A stretch of 64,000 bases of DNA, taken from the NCBI GenBank assembly GCA_045535305.1, contig JAZSLJ010000034.1, positions 1 to 64,000 on the forward strand. Direction: 5' to 3'. Numbering within the stretch: the stretch's first letter is position 1; each line of letters starts with the position of its first letter. The translations under genes were made by a program, and so were the position numbers. Origin of the DNA: UBA1081 sp045535305 (GTDB lineage: Bacteria; Bacillota; Clostridia; Oscillospirales; Acutalibacteraceae). This document shows positions 32,350 to 41,200 of the stretch, piece by piece. The notes under the pieces were generated by a model. It saw only the letters and a list, made by a program, of their open reading frames with translations, searched no databases and had not been told where the DNA came from.

Positions 32350-32622
32350 ATGGATATGAGAACTACAGGTATAAAAAGAACAGTAGATGCAGTGGGCAGA
32401 TTCGTTATTCCCATGGAATTAAGAAAGCAGCTTAACATTGTAGATGCGCAGGACGAGCTTGAAGTATTTGTTGAAGAAGACAGAATCATACTTAAAAAAT
32501 ACACACCGTCCTGTTTCCTTTGCAGTAACTCAGAGGACCTTGTGGAATACAATGACCATAAAATATGCAAAGCCTGCATAGCAAAGCTTGCAGAAAGCAT
32601 AGCAGAAATAGAGGCTGAATAA
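32350..32622 (+). CDS. AbrB/SpoVT-type regulator with C-terminal zinc ribbon
   Basis: This 90-aa protein has an N-terminal swapped-hairpin DNA-binding domain (TGIKRTVDAVGRFVIPMELR, then VEEDRIILKKY), as in AbrB, Abh and SpoVT transition-state regulators. The C-terminus carries two Cys pairs (CFLC and CKAC) spaced like a small zinc ribbon. AGGATGG precedes the ATG; a second Met two codons on is also possible. It is monocistronic. AbrB proteins repress stationary-phase and secretion genes, so it could control the adjacent peptide genes; that is inference. Confidence 0.88.
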   Translation: MDMRTTGIKRTVDAVGRFVIPMELRKQLNIVDAQDELEVFVEEDRIILKKYTPSCFLCSNSEDLVEYNDHKICKACIAKLAESIAEIEAE

Positions 32623-32631
32623 AACAATTAA

Positions 32632-32668
32632 GCACCCGACCTACATCGGGTGCATTTTATTATTTTAT
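32632..32668 (+). terminator. terminator of AbrB-like gene
   Basis: GCACCCGA (32632-32639) with TCGGGTGC (32646-32653), then ATTTTATTATTTT. Confidence 0.85.
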
Positions 32669-32676
32669 AATCACGC

Positions 32677-32705
32677 AAAAAAAAGCAGAGCGTTTAAGCT
32701 CTGCT
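32677..32705 (-). terminator. terminator of secreted PST-linker protein gene
   Basis: Minus strand: AGCAGAGC (32705-32698), TTAAAC, GCTCTGCT (32691-32684), then T8. Confidence 0.9.
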
Positions 32706-32713
32706 AAATTTTA

Positions 32714-33667
32714 TTATTTGTATGTTACGTTATTGATTGTCATCTTATTTGTAAGTGTTGCGTAACCTGCAACAGGAACAATAACAGCAGTTGCATCAAC
32801 TTCGATAAAGTAATTCATAATCTGAACAAGCTCTTCAACTTTACCTGTAGCTGTGTCAAATGTAAGAGTAGCTGTACAATCTTTACCTGTAAGTTCAAAC
32901 TTCTTCATAGTAACAACGCCTGAGAATTCAGCAACAATGTTATCAATTTCTTTCTGATTAAGAGGATTGAACATTGAACCAACAGCACTGGGACATGATG
33001 TTGCACCGTCTTCTGCGGGAAGAGGACTCTTTTCATCATGAAGAACGATAGTGATTGTTGTCTTGCCGCCGCTTTCAGTCATAGTTGCTGACTTGATTTT
33101 GCTTACATCTGTAAGAAGACAACCCTTCTGGTTTCTGATAATCGGAATCTGTTCCATATCATCTCTGTTCTGGAGATCTGCTTCGTCTTCAGTAGTCATA
33201 AGACCCTGAGCGATAGGAAGAACAAGGTTACCTACTGTACCGAGGTCATAGTCGTCAGCAAGTGTCTGGAATTCTTTCTTATCGTATGTAGCAACGCCGG
33301 ACTTAAGCTGGTTCATAACTTCTGTGTACTTAGCAAGGATTTCCTCGTATGAAGGACCGGAAGGTGTGTCTGTGCCGGGTGCTTCTGAACCGCCGTCTGT
33401 GCCGGGCTCTGCTGTACTGGGATTGTTTGTGCTAGGATTGTTATTGCTAGGAATGTTTGTGCTAGGACCGTTTGTGCTAGGAGTGTTTGTGCTAGGATTG
33501 TTTGTGTTGCCTGAACCGTCATTTACAACTGCACCGCCTGTTGCGATAGTTGAAACCTTAGATGCTGTTACGATACAGCTTACTGAACATACGCAAAGAG
33601 CTAAAACTGTAACAACAGAAACGAGTCTGGAAAGTACGGGTGAATCGTACTCGTGGCTTTTTTTCAT
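32714..33667 (-). CDS. secreted protein with PST(N) repeat linker
   Basis: The 317-aa product begins MKKSHEYDSPVLSRLVSVVT; one hydrophobic helix (residues 14-32) acts as signal or anchor. A low-complexity linker follows with about eight copies of a five- or six-residue NxPST repeat, encoded by a DNA minisatellite at 33410-33520. The C-terminal 200 residues are an alpha/beta domain (EEILAKYTEVMNQLKSGVAT, TTITIVLHDEKSPLP) I cannot name. An upstream Met at 33688 has no ribosome binding site, whereas AGGGG precedes the one chosen. A promoter with a striking inverted repeat lies upstream. Confidence 0.72.
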   Translation of the reverse strand: MKKSHEYDSPVLSRLVSVVTVLALCVCSVSCIVTASKVSTIATGGAVVNDGSGNTNNPSTNTPSTNGPSTNIPSNNNPSTNNPSTAEPGTDGGSEAPGTDTPSGPSYEEILAKYTEVMNQLKSGVATYDKKEFQTLADDYDLGTVGNLVLPIAQGLMTTEDEADLQNRDDMEQIPIIRNQKGCLLTDVSKIKSATMTESGGKTTITIVLHDEKSPLPAEDGATSCPSAVGSMFNPLNQKEIDNIVAEFSGVVTMKKFELTGKDCTATLTFDTATGKVEELVQIMNYFIEVDATAVIVPVAGYATLTNKMTINNVTYK

Positions 33668-33744
33668 ATCTTGAGTTACCCCTTTCATGGATTACATCTT
33701 TTACTAACCCAATTACTATTTTGGTGCATACACACCACTTACAT

Positions 33745-33787
33745 TAAATTTACATCAAATGAAAAAAAAAGTCAAGATGTAAATTTA
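33745..33787 (-). promoter_or_regulatory. promoter bracketed by a perfect 12-bp inverted repeat
   Basis: TTGACT (33775-33770), 17 bp, TAAATT (33752-33747) on the minus strand. TAAATTTACATC (33745-33756) covers the -10, and its exact reverse complement GATGTAAATTTA (33776-33787) abuts the -35. The arms lie about 31 bp centre to centre, close to three helical turns, which suits a dimeric regulator or a small DNA loop. Confidence 0.6.
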
Positions 33788-33864
33788 CTTTTCTATGAAC
33801 TTTTTATTAAAATTTTCAAAATTATATAAATTTCTGCAACTTATATCCATTTTTGTAATAATTT

Positions 33865-35463
33865 TCATTTTATATTGTCTGCAATATCTCTGAAAATGGG
33901 TGCACATTCGGTAGAAGAAGAACTGCCGTCCTCTTTAAAAACAACAACTACATATTCGGGATTTTCGGCAGGATAATAACCTGCAAACCATGTATGAACT
34001 ATCTCTCTGCCATTTTCAAGCCAGCCTGTTTCTGCCGTTGCTGTTTTGCCCGCGGCGTTGTATCCCATGGGCGCGGCAAGCTTACCGCTGCCGTTAACAA
34101 CGGTATTTTCAAGCATCTGACGAATATTTTTGCAAACGCTGTCCGTTAATACCTTATTATTCGTTTCGTTTTTGTAATATGCACTGACTTTGCCGTTATT
34201 CTCAACTATTTCTTTTAAGATATACGGCTCACGGTAGTATCCGCCGTTGACAAAAGCACAGTATACTGCCCCTATCTGCAACGGTGTGGCAAGTAACGTA
34301 CCCTGTCCGAATGAAAGATTTGCAAGTGCGGCGGCAGAATCAATATCCTGTGCATCGGGAAGAATCCCACCAAGTGAAACAATAGAATCCGCAAGGGTAA
34401 TTTTTGAACCGAAACCCAACTGAGATGCAATATCTGTTATATTTTCCGCGCCGACAAGCTGACCGAGCTGAATAAAATATGAATTGCACGAAACCGCCAC
34501 AGCATCCGACATATCAAGCTCACCGTGGCCGTCCTTTTTATGGCAGTTGAAGCGTATTCCGTTAACAGTAACGTAACCCTCGCAATTAAACACCGTATCG
34601 GCTGAAATCCCCGAATCAAGAGCCGCCGCCGCAACGACAGGCTTGAAAACCGATCCCACCGCATAAGCACTTAACGCTCTGTTGAGAAAGGGCGAAGCGG
34701 AATCCTTCAGCGATGATGCCATATCTTCCCTGTCAAAGGACGGAGTAGTTGCAAGAGCGAGAATCTCACTCGTCTGAGCATCAAGCACTATAACAGCACC
34801 CTTATCCATACCGTTGTGAGCCATAACATCTTCACATACACGCTGAATTTCATAATCAAGAGTAAGCACAAGTCCTGCGGAAGATGCATAATTATCATTC
34901 ACAGTCTTGAATCCGTGTCCTCTGAGCATTTTGCCGTTGACATCTGCCGAATATCTTACAGACAGACTGCCCGAATTCTTATTCATAAGACTGTCAAAGG
35001 CTTTTTCTATACCGCTTGCACCTTTGCCCTCATTGTCAAGATAACCTATGATATGAGATGCCACATCGGTCTGAGAATATCTGTTGTAAGCGGTCATTTC
35101 GATAATATCGTCGCAAGAACCCGAATAATTTTCAACATACAGAAGAAATGGCGTTCCCTTACGGCTTTTTTCAGTCGCAAGAGCGTATTCATCAGCAGAA
35201 ATGCAATTTTTCAGCGTTGCCATTGCATTTTCTGTGGGGTCTACTGCAAGAACGGTAACAAATTCCCTGTTTACAAGGGGAATCATATTCCTGTCGTATA
35301 TCATACCTCTTGTCTGTGCAACCTCTATACGCCTTGCGCTCTGATTAACACCCGCCTGCGAATACTGCTCGGCAGTCAGCGAGCCTATTTTAAAAAGCAG
35401 TCCGCAGCACAATGCCACAACAGTAAAAAATAAAGCTATTACTCTCTTTTCCGTAACAATCAC
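33865..35463 (-). CDS. class B penicillin-binding protein
   Basis: The 532-aa protein has an N-terminal membrane anchor (residues 8-26), a dimerisation domain and a transpeptidase with SVFK (catalytic S271, K274), SCN (325-327) and a third motif that reads KTA (473-475) instead of the usual KTG. PBPs of this class crosslink peptidoglycan in division, elongation or sporulation; the short pedestal without PASTA repeats resembles PBP2/SpoVD relatives. The start GTG has only a weak ribosome binding site, so its exact position is uncertain. It diverges from corA; no shape-determining genes are adjacent. Confidence 0.9.
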   Translation of the reverse strand: MIVTEKRVIALFFTVVALCCGLLFKIGSLTAEQYSQAGVNQSARRIEVAQTRGMIYDRNMIPLVNREFVTVLAVDPTENAMATLKNCISADEYALATEKSRKGTPFLLYVENYSGSCDDIIEMTAYNRYSQTDVASHIIGYLDNEGKGASGIEKAFDSLMNKNSGSLSVRYSADVNGKMLRGHGFKTVNDNYASSAGLVLTLDYEIQRVCEDVMAHNGMDKGAVIVLDAQTSEILALATTPSFDREDMASSLKDSASPFLNRALSAYAVGSVFKPVVAAAALDSGISADTVFNCEGYVTVNGIRFNCHKKDGHGELDMSDAVAVSCNSYFIQLGQLVGAENITDIASQLGFGSKITLADSIVSLGGILPDAQDIDSAAALANLSFGQGTLLATPLQIGAVYCAFVNGGYYREPYILKEIVENNGKVSAYYKNETNNKVLTDSVCKNIRQMLENTVVNGSGKLAAPMGYNAAGKTATAETGWLENGREIVHTWFAGYYPAENPEYVVVVFKEDGSSSSTECAPIFRDIADNIK

Positions 35464-35534
35464 CGAAAATATTATTTGCTTAAATTTACCGATTATAAGT
35501 GATAAACAAAATATAATACTTTACAAATAAAACA

Positions 35535-35562
35535 TTGACAAAGACAGGTTTATTGGTATAAA
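35535..35562 (+). promoter_or_regulatory. promoter of the corA leader
   Basis: TTGACA (35535-35540), 16 bp, TATAAA (35557-35562). Transcription from about 35569 gives a leader of some 180 nt before corA, which holds the short ORF and hairpin described next. Confidence 0.7.
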
Positions 35563-35626
35563 ATATTAGTATTCAGATAATCTGACGGTATATCTAAATA
35601 ATTCATACACAAGGAAGTGATTTTTA

Positions 35627-35686
35627 ATGGAACCCGATTCTTATCGAGGGAACACCGTACCGCCTGAACAAAGATATGCTGAATAA
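35627..35686 (+). CDS. corA leader peptide (19 aa), MgtL-like start
   Basis: A 19-codon ORF, MEPDSYRGNTVPPEQRYAE, follows AAGGAAGTGA nine bases upstream and ends 64 bases before corA. The first four residues are identical to those of the enterobacterial MgtL leader peptide, where acidic and proline residues at the N-terminus destabilise the ribosome at low Mg2+ and so switch on the mgtA transporter. A second Pro-Pro-Glu lies at codons 12-14. The ORF is in the right place to sense Mg2+ for corA. That it is translated and regulatory is inference; the start site, reading frame and position are seen directly. Confidence 0.62.
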   Translation: MEPDSYRGNTVPPEQRYAE

Positions 35687-35730
35687 ACCAAAGCTTTGAA
35701 TTAGTCTTTTCACGGCTTTGTTTTGTTCGG
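35664..35730 (+). promoter_or_regulatory. possible attenuator hairpins between leader ORF and corA
   Basis: CAAAGC (35689-35694) pairs with GCTTTG (35715-35720), directly followed by TTTTGTT, like a weak terminator. A second helix can form between 35664-35673 (inside leader codons 13-16) and 35721-35730, which covers the T-run. A ribosome on the leader ORF would block the second helix. The two helices are nested, so they need not be mutually exclusive; the switching role is a hypothesis. Confidence 0.42.
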
Positions 35731-35750
35731 CCGCGAAAGGATTTGATAAT

Positions 35751-36695
35751 ATGACCAACTGTTACATCACAAGGAACAACTACCTTGAGGAGCTGACAGG
35801 ACCCGAACCCGGTTGCTGGGTTAACCTTATTGCACCAAGCGAATCTGAAATCAACAGGATTTCAAACAAATACAGTCTTGATATTGATGCCCTTAAAGCT
35901 GCACTTGACGCCGACGAGCGTTCCCGTATCGAGATTGAAGACAACTACACAATGATTCTTGTTAACATCCCCATTGTTGAAGAAGAAACCGACAAAGAGC
36001 TTTACAGCACTATCCCCCTTGCAATCATTGTTGTTGACGATGCCGTTATCACCGTTTGCAGTGAAGATACTCCTATTCTGCGCCAGTTCGCGATAGGAAA
36101 GGTTAAGGATTTTTACTCAAATATGAAATCCCGCTTCATTCTGCAGATTCTTTACAAGACATCCTCACTTTTTCTTTCTTACCTGAGAATAATTGACAGA
36201 AAAAGTGAAAACGTTGAAAACGAGCTTCACAAATCACAGAAAAACAAAGAGCTTATTGAGCTTTTAAAGCTTGAAAAATCCCTTGTTTACTTTACAACTG
36301 CTCTGCGTTCAAACGAAGCAATACTCGAAAAAATGCTCCGTCTTGAAATTATCAAAAAATATCCCGAAGATATTGATTTGCTTGAAGATGTTATCGTTGA
36401 AAACAAACAGGCTATCGAAATGGCAAACATCTACTCCGGCATTTTAAGCGGCACTATGGATGCTTTCGCTTCGGTTATTTCAAACAACCTCAACATCGTA
36501 ATGAAAGTGCTTTCCGTTATCACAATCGTGCTGTCCATTCCCACACTTATATTCAGTGCTTACGGAATGAACACCAATCTTAACGGTATGCCATTTGCAA
36601 ACAGCGAATGGGGCTTTACAATAGTTGTTGTAGGAGCAATAGTAATTTCGCTCGTAGCAATGATTGTTTTTATGAAAAGCAAAAAGTTCAAATAA
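35751..36695 (+). CDS. corA: CorA-family Mg2+/divalent cation channel
   Basis: CorA forms a pentameric channel for Mg2+ (some relatives carry Co2+, Ni2+ or Zn2+). The 314-aa protein has a large cytoplasmic alpha/beta domain, the long stalk helix (residues about 165-250) and two C-terminal membrane helices, with the family signature YGMN at the end of the first. ATG 35751 follows AAAGGA and gives the usual length; a TTG 33 bases upstream has no ribosome binding site and lies in the leader hairpin. It is preceded by the leader ORF and followed by a terminator. Confidence 0.95.
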   Translation: MTNCYITRNNYLEELTGPEPGCWVNLIAPSESEINRISNKYSLDIDALKAALDADERSRIEIEDNYTMILVNIPIVEEETDKELYSTIPLAIIVVDDAVITVCSEDTPILRQFAIGKVKDFYSNMKSRFILQILYKTSSLFLSYLRIIDRKSENVENELHKSQKNKELIELLKLEKSLVYFTTALRSNEAILEKMLRLEIIKKYPEDIDLLEDVIVENKQAIEMANIYSGILSGTMDAFASVISNNLNIVMKVLSVITIVLSIPTLIFSAYGMNTNLNGMPFANSEWGFTIVVVGAIVISLVAMIVFMKSKKFK

Positions 36696-36700
36696 TATTA

Positions 36701-36730
36701 AAAAAGCTCCCGAAAGCAGGGAGCTTTTTT
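36701..36730. terminator. bidirectional terminator between corA and radical SAM gene
   Basis: AAAAAGCTCCC, GAAAGCA, GGGAGCTTTTTT: stem with A/T runs on both sides, serving both converging genes. Confidence 0.92.
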
Positions 36731-36735
36731 GTTGT

Positions 36736-37605
36736 TTATACACCGCTCAAATCAAATGGCGGAGTGTATTCACTTTTTGCGGAAGAAAAATCCTGCACAT
36801 AACCGTTTTCAAGCCCAACAAGATACATATAATCAACTGCACGGTTATATTCCTCGCGTGAAACGGTCGATTGCAGATTAAGCTCTTTACAATTCGCGTT
36901 AGGTGTAAACTGGCTCATAAGGCTGAAAATCACCTTATTATCAAATTCATCGGCAACCCAATCTATAACATCAAGGGTATTTTCAATCTCACCGGGGATC
37001 ATCAGATGGCGTATAATAACGCCCTTTTGCATAACCCCCTCATCATCGAGCACAGCTTCGCCCACCTGACGGAACATTTCTCTGATTGCCTTTTTTGCAA
37101 TCTCAGGATAATCCGCCGCTTTTGAATATTTTTTTGCAATATCCCCATTAAGATATTTTAAATCAGGCAGATAAATCTGCACCTTACCCTCAAATTGAAC
37201 CAATGTTTCCACACTGTCGTAACCGCTTGAATTATACACAACGGGAACACTCAGAGGTTTTTGCAGAGATTCAAGAATCTGCTCCGCATAATGTGTGGGC
37301 GTAACGAGATTTATATTATGCACACCGTTAAAAATAAGCTCATCATAAATCTCCCTGAGTCTGTTCACATCAATTTCCTTACCGAATCCACCCGAGCTTA
37401 TCTCATAATTCTGGCAAAAAACGCATTTAAGATTGCATCCGCTGAAAAAGATTGCACCCGAGCCGCCGTATCCGCTGATGCAAGGCTCTTCCCAGAAATG
37501 AGCACCCGCGCGGGCAATTTTAAGAGCATCACCAACTCCGCACACGCCTGTATTAACAGCTCTGTCAACATCGCATTTTCGCGGACAAATATTACAAAAA
37601 GACAT
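36736..37605 (-). CDS. radical SAM protein, PFL-activase-like (COG1313)
   Basis: The 289-aa protein begins MSFCNICPRKCDVDR with an N-terminal Cys cluster, then the radical SAM motif C57-x3-C61-x2-C64 (SGCNLKCVFCQNY), which binds a 4Fe-4S cluster and SAM. It matches the PflA/PflX-like family of uncharacterised activases; no glycyl radical enzyme gene is nearby. The ATG at 37605 follows GGTGATAATT; the frame runs on upstream to 37686 but with low-complexity Lys/Gln/Asn. It lies 49 bases after mscL, with a hairpin between (AAACCGTCGA near 37645-37636) that may act as a weak terminator. Confidence 0.87.
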   Translation of the reverse strand: MSFCNICPRKCDVDRAVNTGVCGVGDALKIARAGAHFWEEPCISGYGGSGAIFFSGCNLKCVFCQNYEISSGGFGKEIDVNRLREIYDELIFNGVHNINLVTPTHYAEQILESLQKPLSVPVVYNSSGYDSVETLVQFEGKVQIYLPDLKYLNGDIAKKYSKAADYPEIAKKAIREMFRQVGEAVLDDEGVMQKGVIIRHLMIPGEIENTLDVIDWVADEFDNKVIFSLMSQFTPNANCKELNLQSTVSREEYNRAVDYMYLVGLENGYVQDFSSAKSEYTPPFDLSGV

Positions 37606-37654
37606 AATTATCACCAACAAAACCGCCGAGCTGTGTCGACGGTTTGATTTTTTA

Positions 37655-38083
37655 TTATTCTTCTGTTGCTTCTGCTGTTTCTTCAATTACTGATGTACAG
37701 TGAGGGCAACGTGTAGCTTCTATTGCGATTTCAGTGCAGCAATAGGGGCATACCTTTGTTGTGGGAGCAGCTTCTTCCTCTGCCTCTTTTTTCTTGCCCA
37801 TGCTCATAAGCTTGTTAATACCTTTGATAAGGAAGAAGAGGATAAGAGCCATAATGATAAAATTAATAACCGCAGTAATAAAGTTTGAAGCAAAACCGCC
37901 GATATCCTGCCATGTATATCTTGCACCTGCTGTGATGAACTGAAGAATGGGGTTAATAAAGTTATCTGTAAGAGATGTAACGATATCCTTGAATGCAGCA
38001 CCGATAATAACGCCTACTGCAAGGTCAAGCACATTACCCTGTAACGCAAAAGCCTTAAACTCTGCCAAAAACTTTTTAATCAT
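37655..38083 (-). CDS. mscL: large-conductance mechanosensitive channel with zinc ribbon
   Basis: MscL opens under membrane tension and protects against osmotic downshock. The 142-aa protein shows the N-terminal amphipathic segment (MIKKFLAEFKAFALQGNVLD), TM1 with LAVGVIIGAAF, a periplasmic loop and TM2. Instead of the usual short C-terminal helix, the last 35 residues hold CPYC and CPHC, a rubredoxin-like zinc ribbon seen in some clostridial MscLs. GGCAGGAAT precedes the ATG; the upstream extension to 38164 comes from the promoter and a repeat element. Confidence 0.93.
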   Translation of the reverse strand: MIKKFLAEFKAFALQGNVLDLAVGVIIGAAFKDIVTSLTDNFINPILQFITAGARYTWQDIGGFASNFITAVINFIIMALILFFLIKGINKLMSMGKKKEAEEEAAPTTKVCPYCCTEIAIEATRCPHCTSVIEETAEATEE

Positions 38084-38117
38084 ATTAATTCCTGCCTTTT
38101 CTACATTTTTTGATACA

Positions 38118-38145
38118 ATTATAGCATAAAAAATCAGAATGTCAA
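38118..38145 (-). promoter_or_regulatory. promoter of mscL, overlapping element 2
   Basis: TTGACA (38145-38140), 16 bp, TATAAT (38123-38118) on the minus strand. Two bases of the -35 box come from the terminal repeat of palindromic element 2 (which starts at 38144). Confidence 0.72.
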
Positions 38146-38280
38146 ACAATAATTTAATGTACAATTTACAATGTACAATTTACAATTATTGAACAATATA
38201 CAAATCGGGTTAAAGGGCGAAGCCCTTTCCACCATTGTACATTATACATTGTACATTGTTAATTATATAAATTATTGTTT
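38144..38280. repeat. palindromic element 2 (AAACAATAATTTA ends)
   Basis: A 137-bp element with perfect 13-bp ends (38144-38156 and 38268-38280), TGTACAAT-type arms and central AAAGGGC/GCCCTTT hairpin. It lies between the mscL promoter and the addA stop codon, 4 bases after the latter. Near-identical to elements 1, 3 and 4. Confidence 0.9.
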
Positions 38281-38284
38281 GCCT

Positions 38285-41200
38285 TTACATCTGCTGAATC
38301 AAAATCTCTTTTTCCAATTCCAGCGAATATATCATCGCTTCTGTAACAGGCATTTCAAGCACCTGCTCCATAGCTCTGCGGTACATATCAAGCTGTCCCG
38401 AATATGCGGTTACAAATTCATCTTCGGTTTTACTGCGGTCTGTTTTATAGTCCACAACTACTGCCTTACCGTTTTCAACAAATACAAGGTCAGCTTTACC
38501 CAATACAAGAATTTTCTCATTTTGCACATTAGCCTGCACATCGGGTGAAATATCTCCCAGACGGATTTCAACAGTAAATTCAAGCTCTCTGTACACCTTA
38601 TCCGCGTTTTTGATGCGTGTAAAAAGAGGTGATGACAGGAATTTCTGCATTTTATCAACTCTTATTGATGCCGCCTGTTTCTCATTCAGAATATGCGCCT
38701 GTGTCATACGCTCACATTCGGCAGTTATATCGGTTGCGTTAAAATCAAGATTCTGCAAGAACAGATGATTTGCAGTACCAACCTGTGCCGCGTCAAGCTT
38801 ATCACCGAGAATGAACGACGGCTTGGATTTTGCAAAATATTCGGGCTTGAAAATATGATTTTCAAAATCTGATGCAACTCTTTTAGGTCTTGCATCTGCG
38901 GGCATAACATAAGGATAAACAAATTCGCATTTTTCTTTAATGGCTTCAAAGATTGCATCGTTTGCCTGTGCCGATGTCTGAACAGACTGCTCGTTCTCTG
39001 CCTGTTCAACCCCTTGAACAACTATTTTTACGCCGCATCTGTCCGAAACGGGACAATCTGCCCCCGAAAGTAATCTTTGCATTGCGGGATGCTTAAAAAA
39101 TCCCATAATGAACAATTTTTCAAAAGAGCCTGCTTTCAGTACCGACTCTGCCGAGGGAATACCGCTTACGGGCATCTCATAACCGACTTTTTCGGCTGTT
39201 TCTTCAAATTTTGCATCGGATGAAACCACAAACAGCTTTTCCTTTGCACGTGTCATTGCAACATAAAGCACTCTCAGCTCCTCGGAAACGGTTGCGTTGC
39301 GCATATCCGTTTTTGCCGCGGCATGACCCAAAGAAGAATATTTCTGCAATTTTTCGTTATTGATTATAACCATACCCACGCCTGCGGTGTCGCTGACTAT
39401 CATTTCATCACGTGCATCCATAAGGTTTATATCTTTTGCACAGTCCGCAAGAATAACAAAGGGGAATTCCAAGCCCTTTGATTTATGTATACTGTAAATT
39501 CTTACAACATCCGCCGTATCGGAAACATCCGATGCGGCGGGAGTGTCCGCACCGCTCTGAGCAAGTCTGCTGACATAGCGTATAAATCCGTCAATACCCG
39601 TCTGACCCGATGCAACATATTCAACCGCAAGAGATGATAGCATCATAAGATTTGTGCGCCTTAAACCGCCCTCACTCATAGAGCCTGCAACGGCAAGATA
39701 TCCCGTTACATCCATAAGCGTTCTTACAAATGCATCAAAAGGCATTACAGCCGCCATTCGTCTGTATTCGGGCAAATCCGACAATAATCTTTGAGCTTTG
39801 GGGTTCACATCTGCCGATTTTTTAAGACAGGTGTACATATTGAACATACGGTAATTTATTTTCATTTCTGCCGCTTCGTCGGGAGTAAAACCGTACATGG
39901 GTGAAAACATAACAGCAAGCATGGAAACATCGTCGGTAGGATTGCTGATAATTTTCAACAGCGACATAAACACGTTGACCTCAACAGAATCAAAAAGACT
40001 TGTTTTCTGTTGTAAGGTTGACTTTATACCCGCAGCTGTAAGTGCGTTTGCATATTTTTCACCTTTTGTACCGGGGCTTCTCATAAGGATGCAGAAATCA
40101 CCTACCCTTGCAGGTCTTCTTACTCCTTTATCGTAAACCGTTGCACCGCTATTTATTGTGTTGCTTATAAGATTGGCAACATACAAAGCCTCCTCATCGG
40201 TATTTTCACAGTCGGCAAAATGCAGTTCAACGCAGGATTCCGTATCCTCATCGTAAAGCTCACCGTAATAAAGTGCTTCGTCTGCGGTGTAATCCATTTC
40301 ACCTGCTTTTTTCGACATAATTCGGCTGAAAATATAATTGATGTTATCAAGCACGCCTTTACGGCTGCGGAAATTTTTGCCTAAAATAATTTTTGCAGGA
40401 TAATTTTTGCCGTCAAAGGGATAAAAATCATTACTTTTCTGCATAAAAATTTCGGGCATGGCAAGACGGAATCGGTAAATGCTTTGTTTTACGTCCCCAA
40501 CCATAAAAATATTGCTTTCATTTTTTGAAATAAGCCTGAAAAGCATATCCTGCGCTTCGTTTGTGTCCTGATACTCGTCAATAAGAATCTCTTTATAGCG
40601 GTCCTGCAAAGATTCGGCAAAGGTTCTGCCGTTTGAATCCTTTTTAACAAGCAAATCAAGTGCCTTGTGCATTATATCGCTGAAATTATAGCCGTTTTTA
40701 GCTTTTTTAAGCTCCTCGCAATTATCCGCAAAGGCTTTGACCGCGTTCACAAGAGCCTGAATAACGGGGCGCTGCTGACGGCAATCCTCGTTAAAGCCCT
40801 CGGTATCGGTACAAACCGCATTTTTTACGCCCGCAAAACTGCTTACCGCTTTTTTATACTTATATAAAGCCGCAACCTTTGAAGGATTTGAGCCGTAGCC
40901 TGAGGGAACTTTCGGCAAACCCGCACTCAATGCTGATTCGTTAATAAAACGGTAGATTTCATCCCAACTGCCGTCTTTAACCGTCTTGCAGAAATCGCAG
41001 AAATAATTATACGCACCGTTAAGAGCATCGTAATAAACATCGCGGATTTTTTCATCTCCCAGCGAATCAGTCATGGCAGAAGCACAAAGCTCCTTGCAGA
41101 ATTCACCCGCACGGGCAATATCGTCAATGATAATTCTGCCCCAGACCGAATTTTTCACATCATCACAGGGCTCATACATTTCTACAATGCTGTCAAGCCA

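Noticed and set aside
33324..33674. Plus-strand ORF of 116 codons with LGLFVLG repeats
   Set aside because: Antisense of the PST minisatellite in a gene with signal peptide, promoter and terminator on the minus strand.
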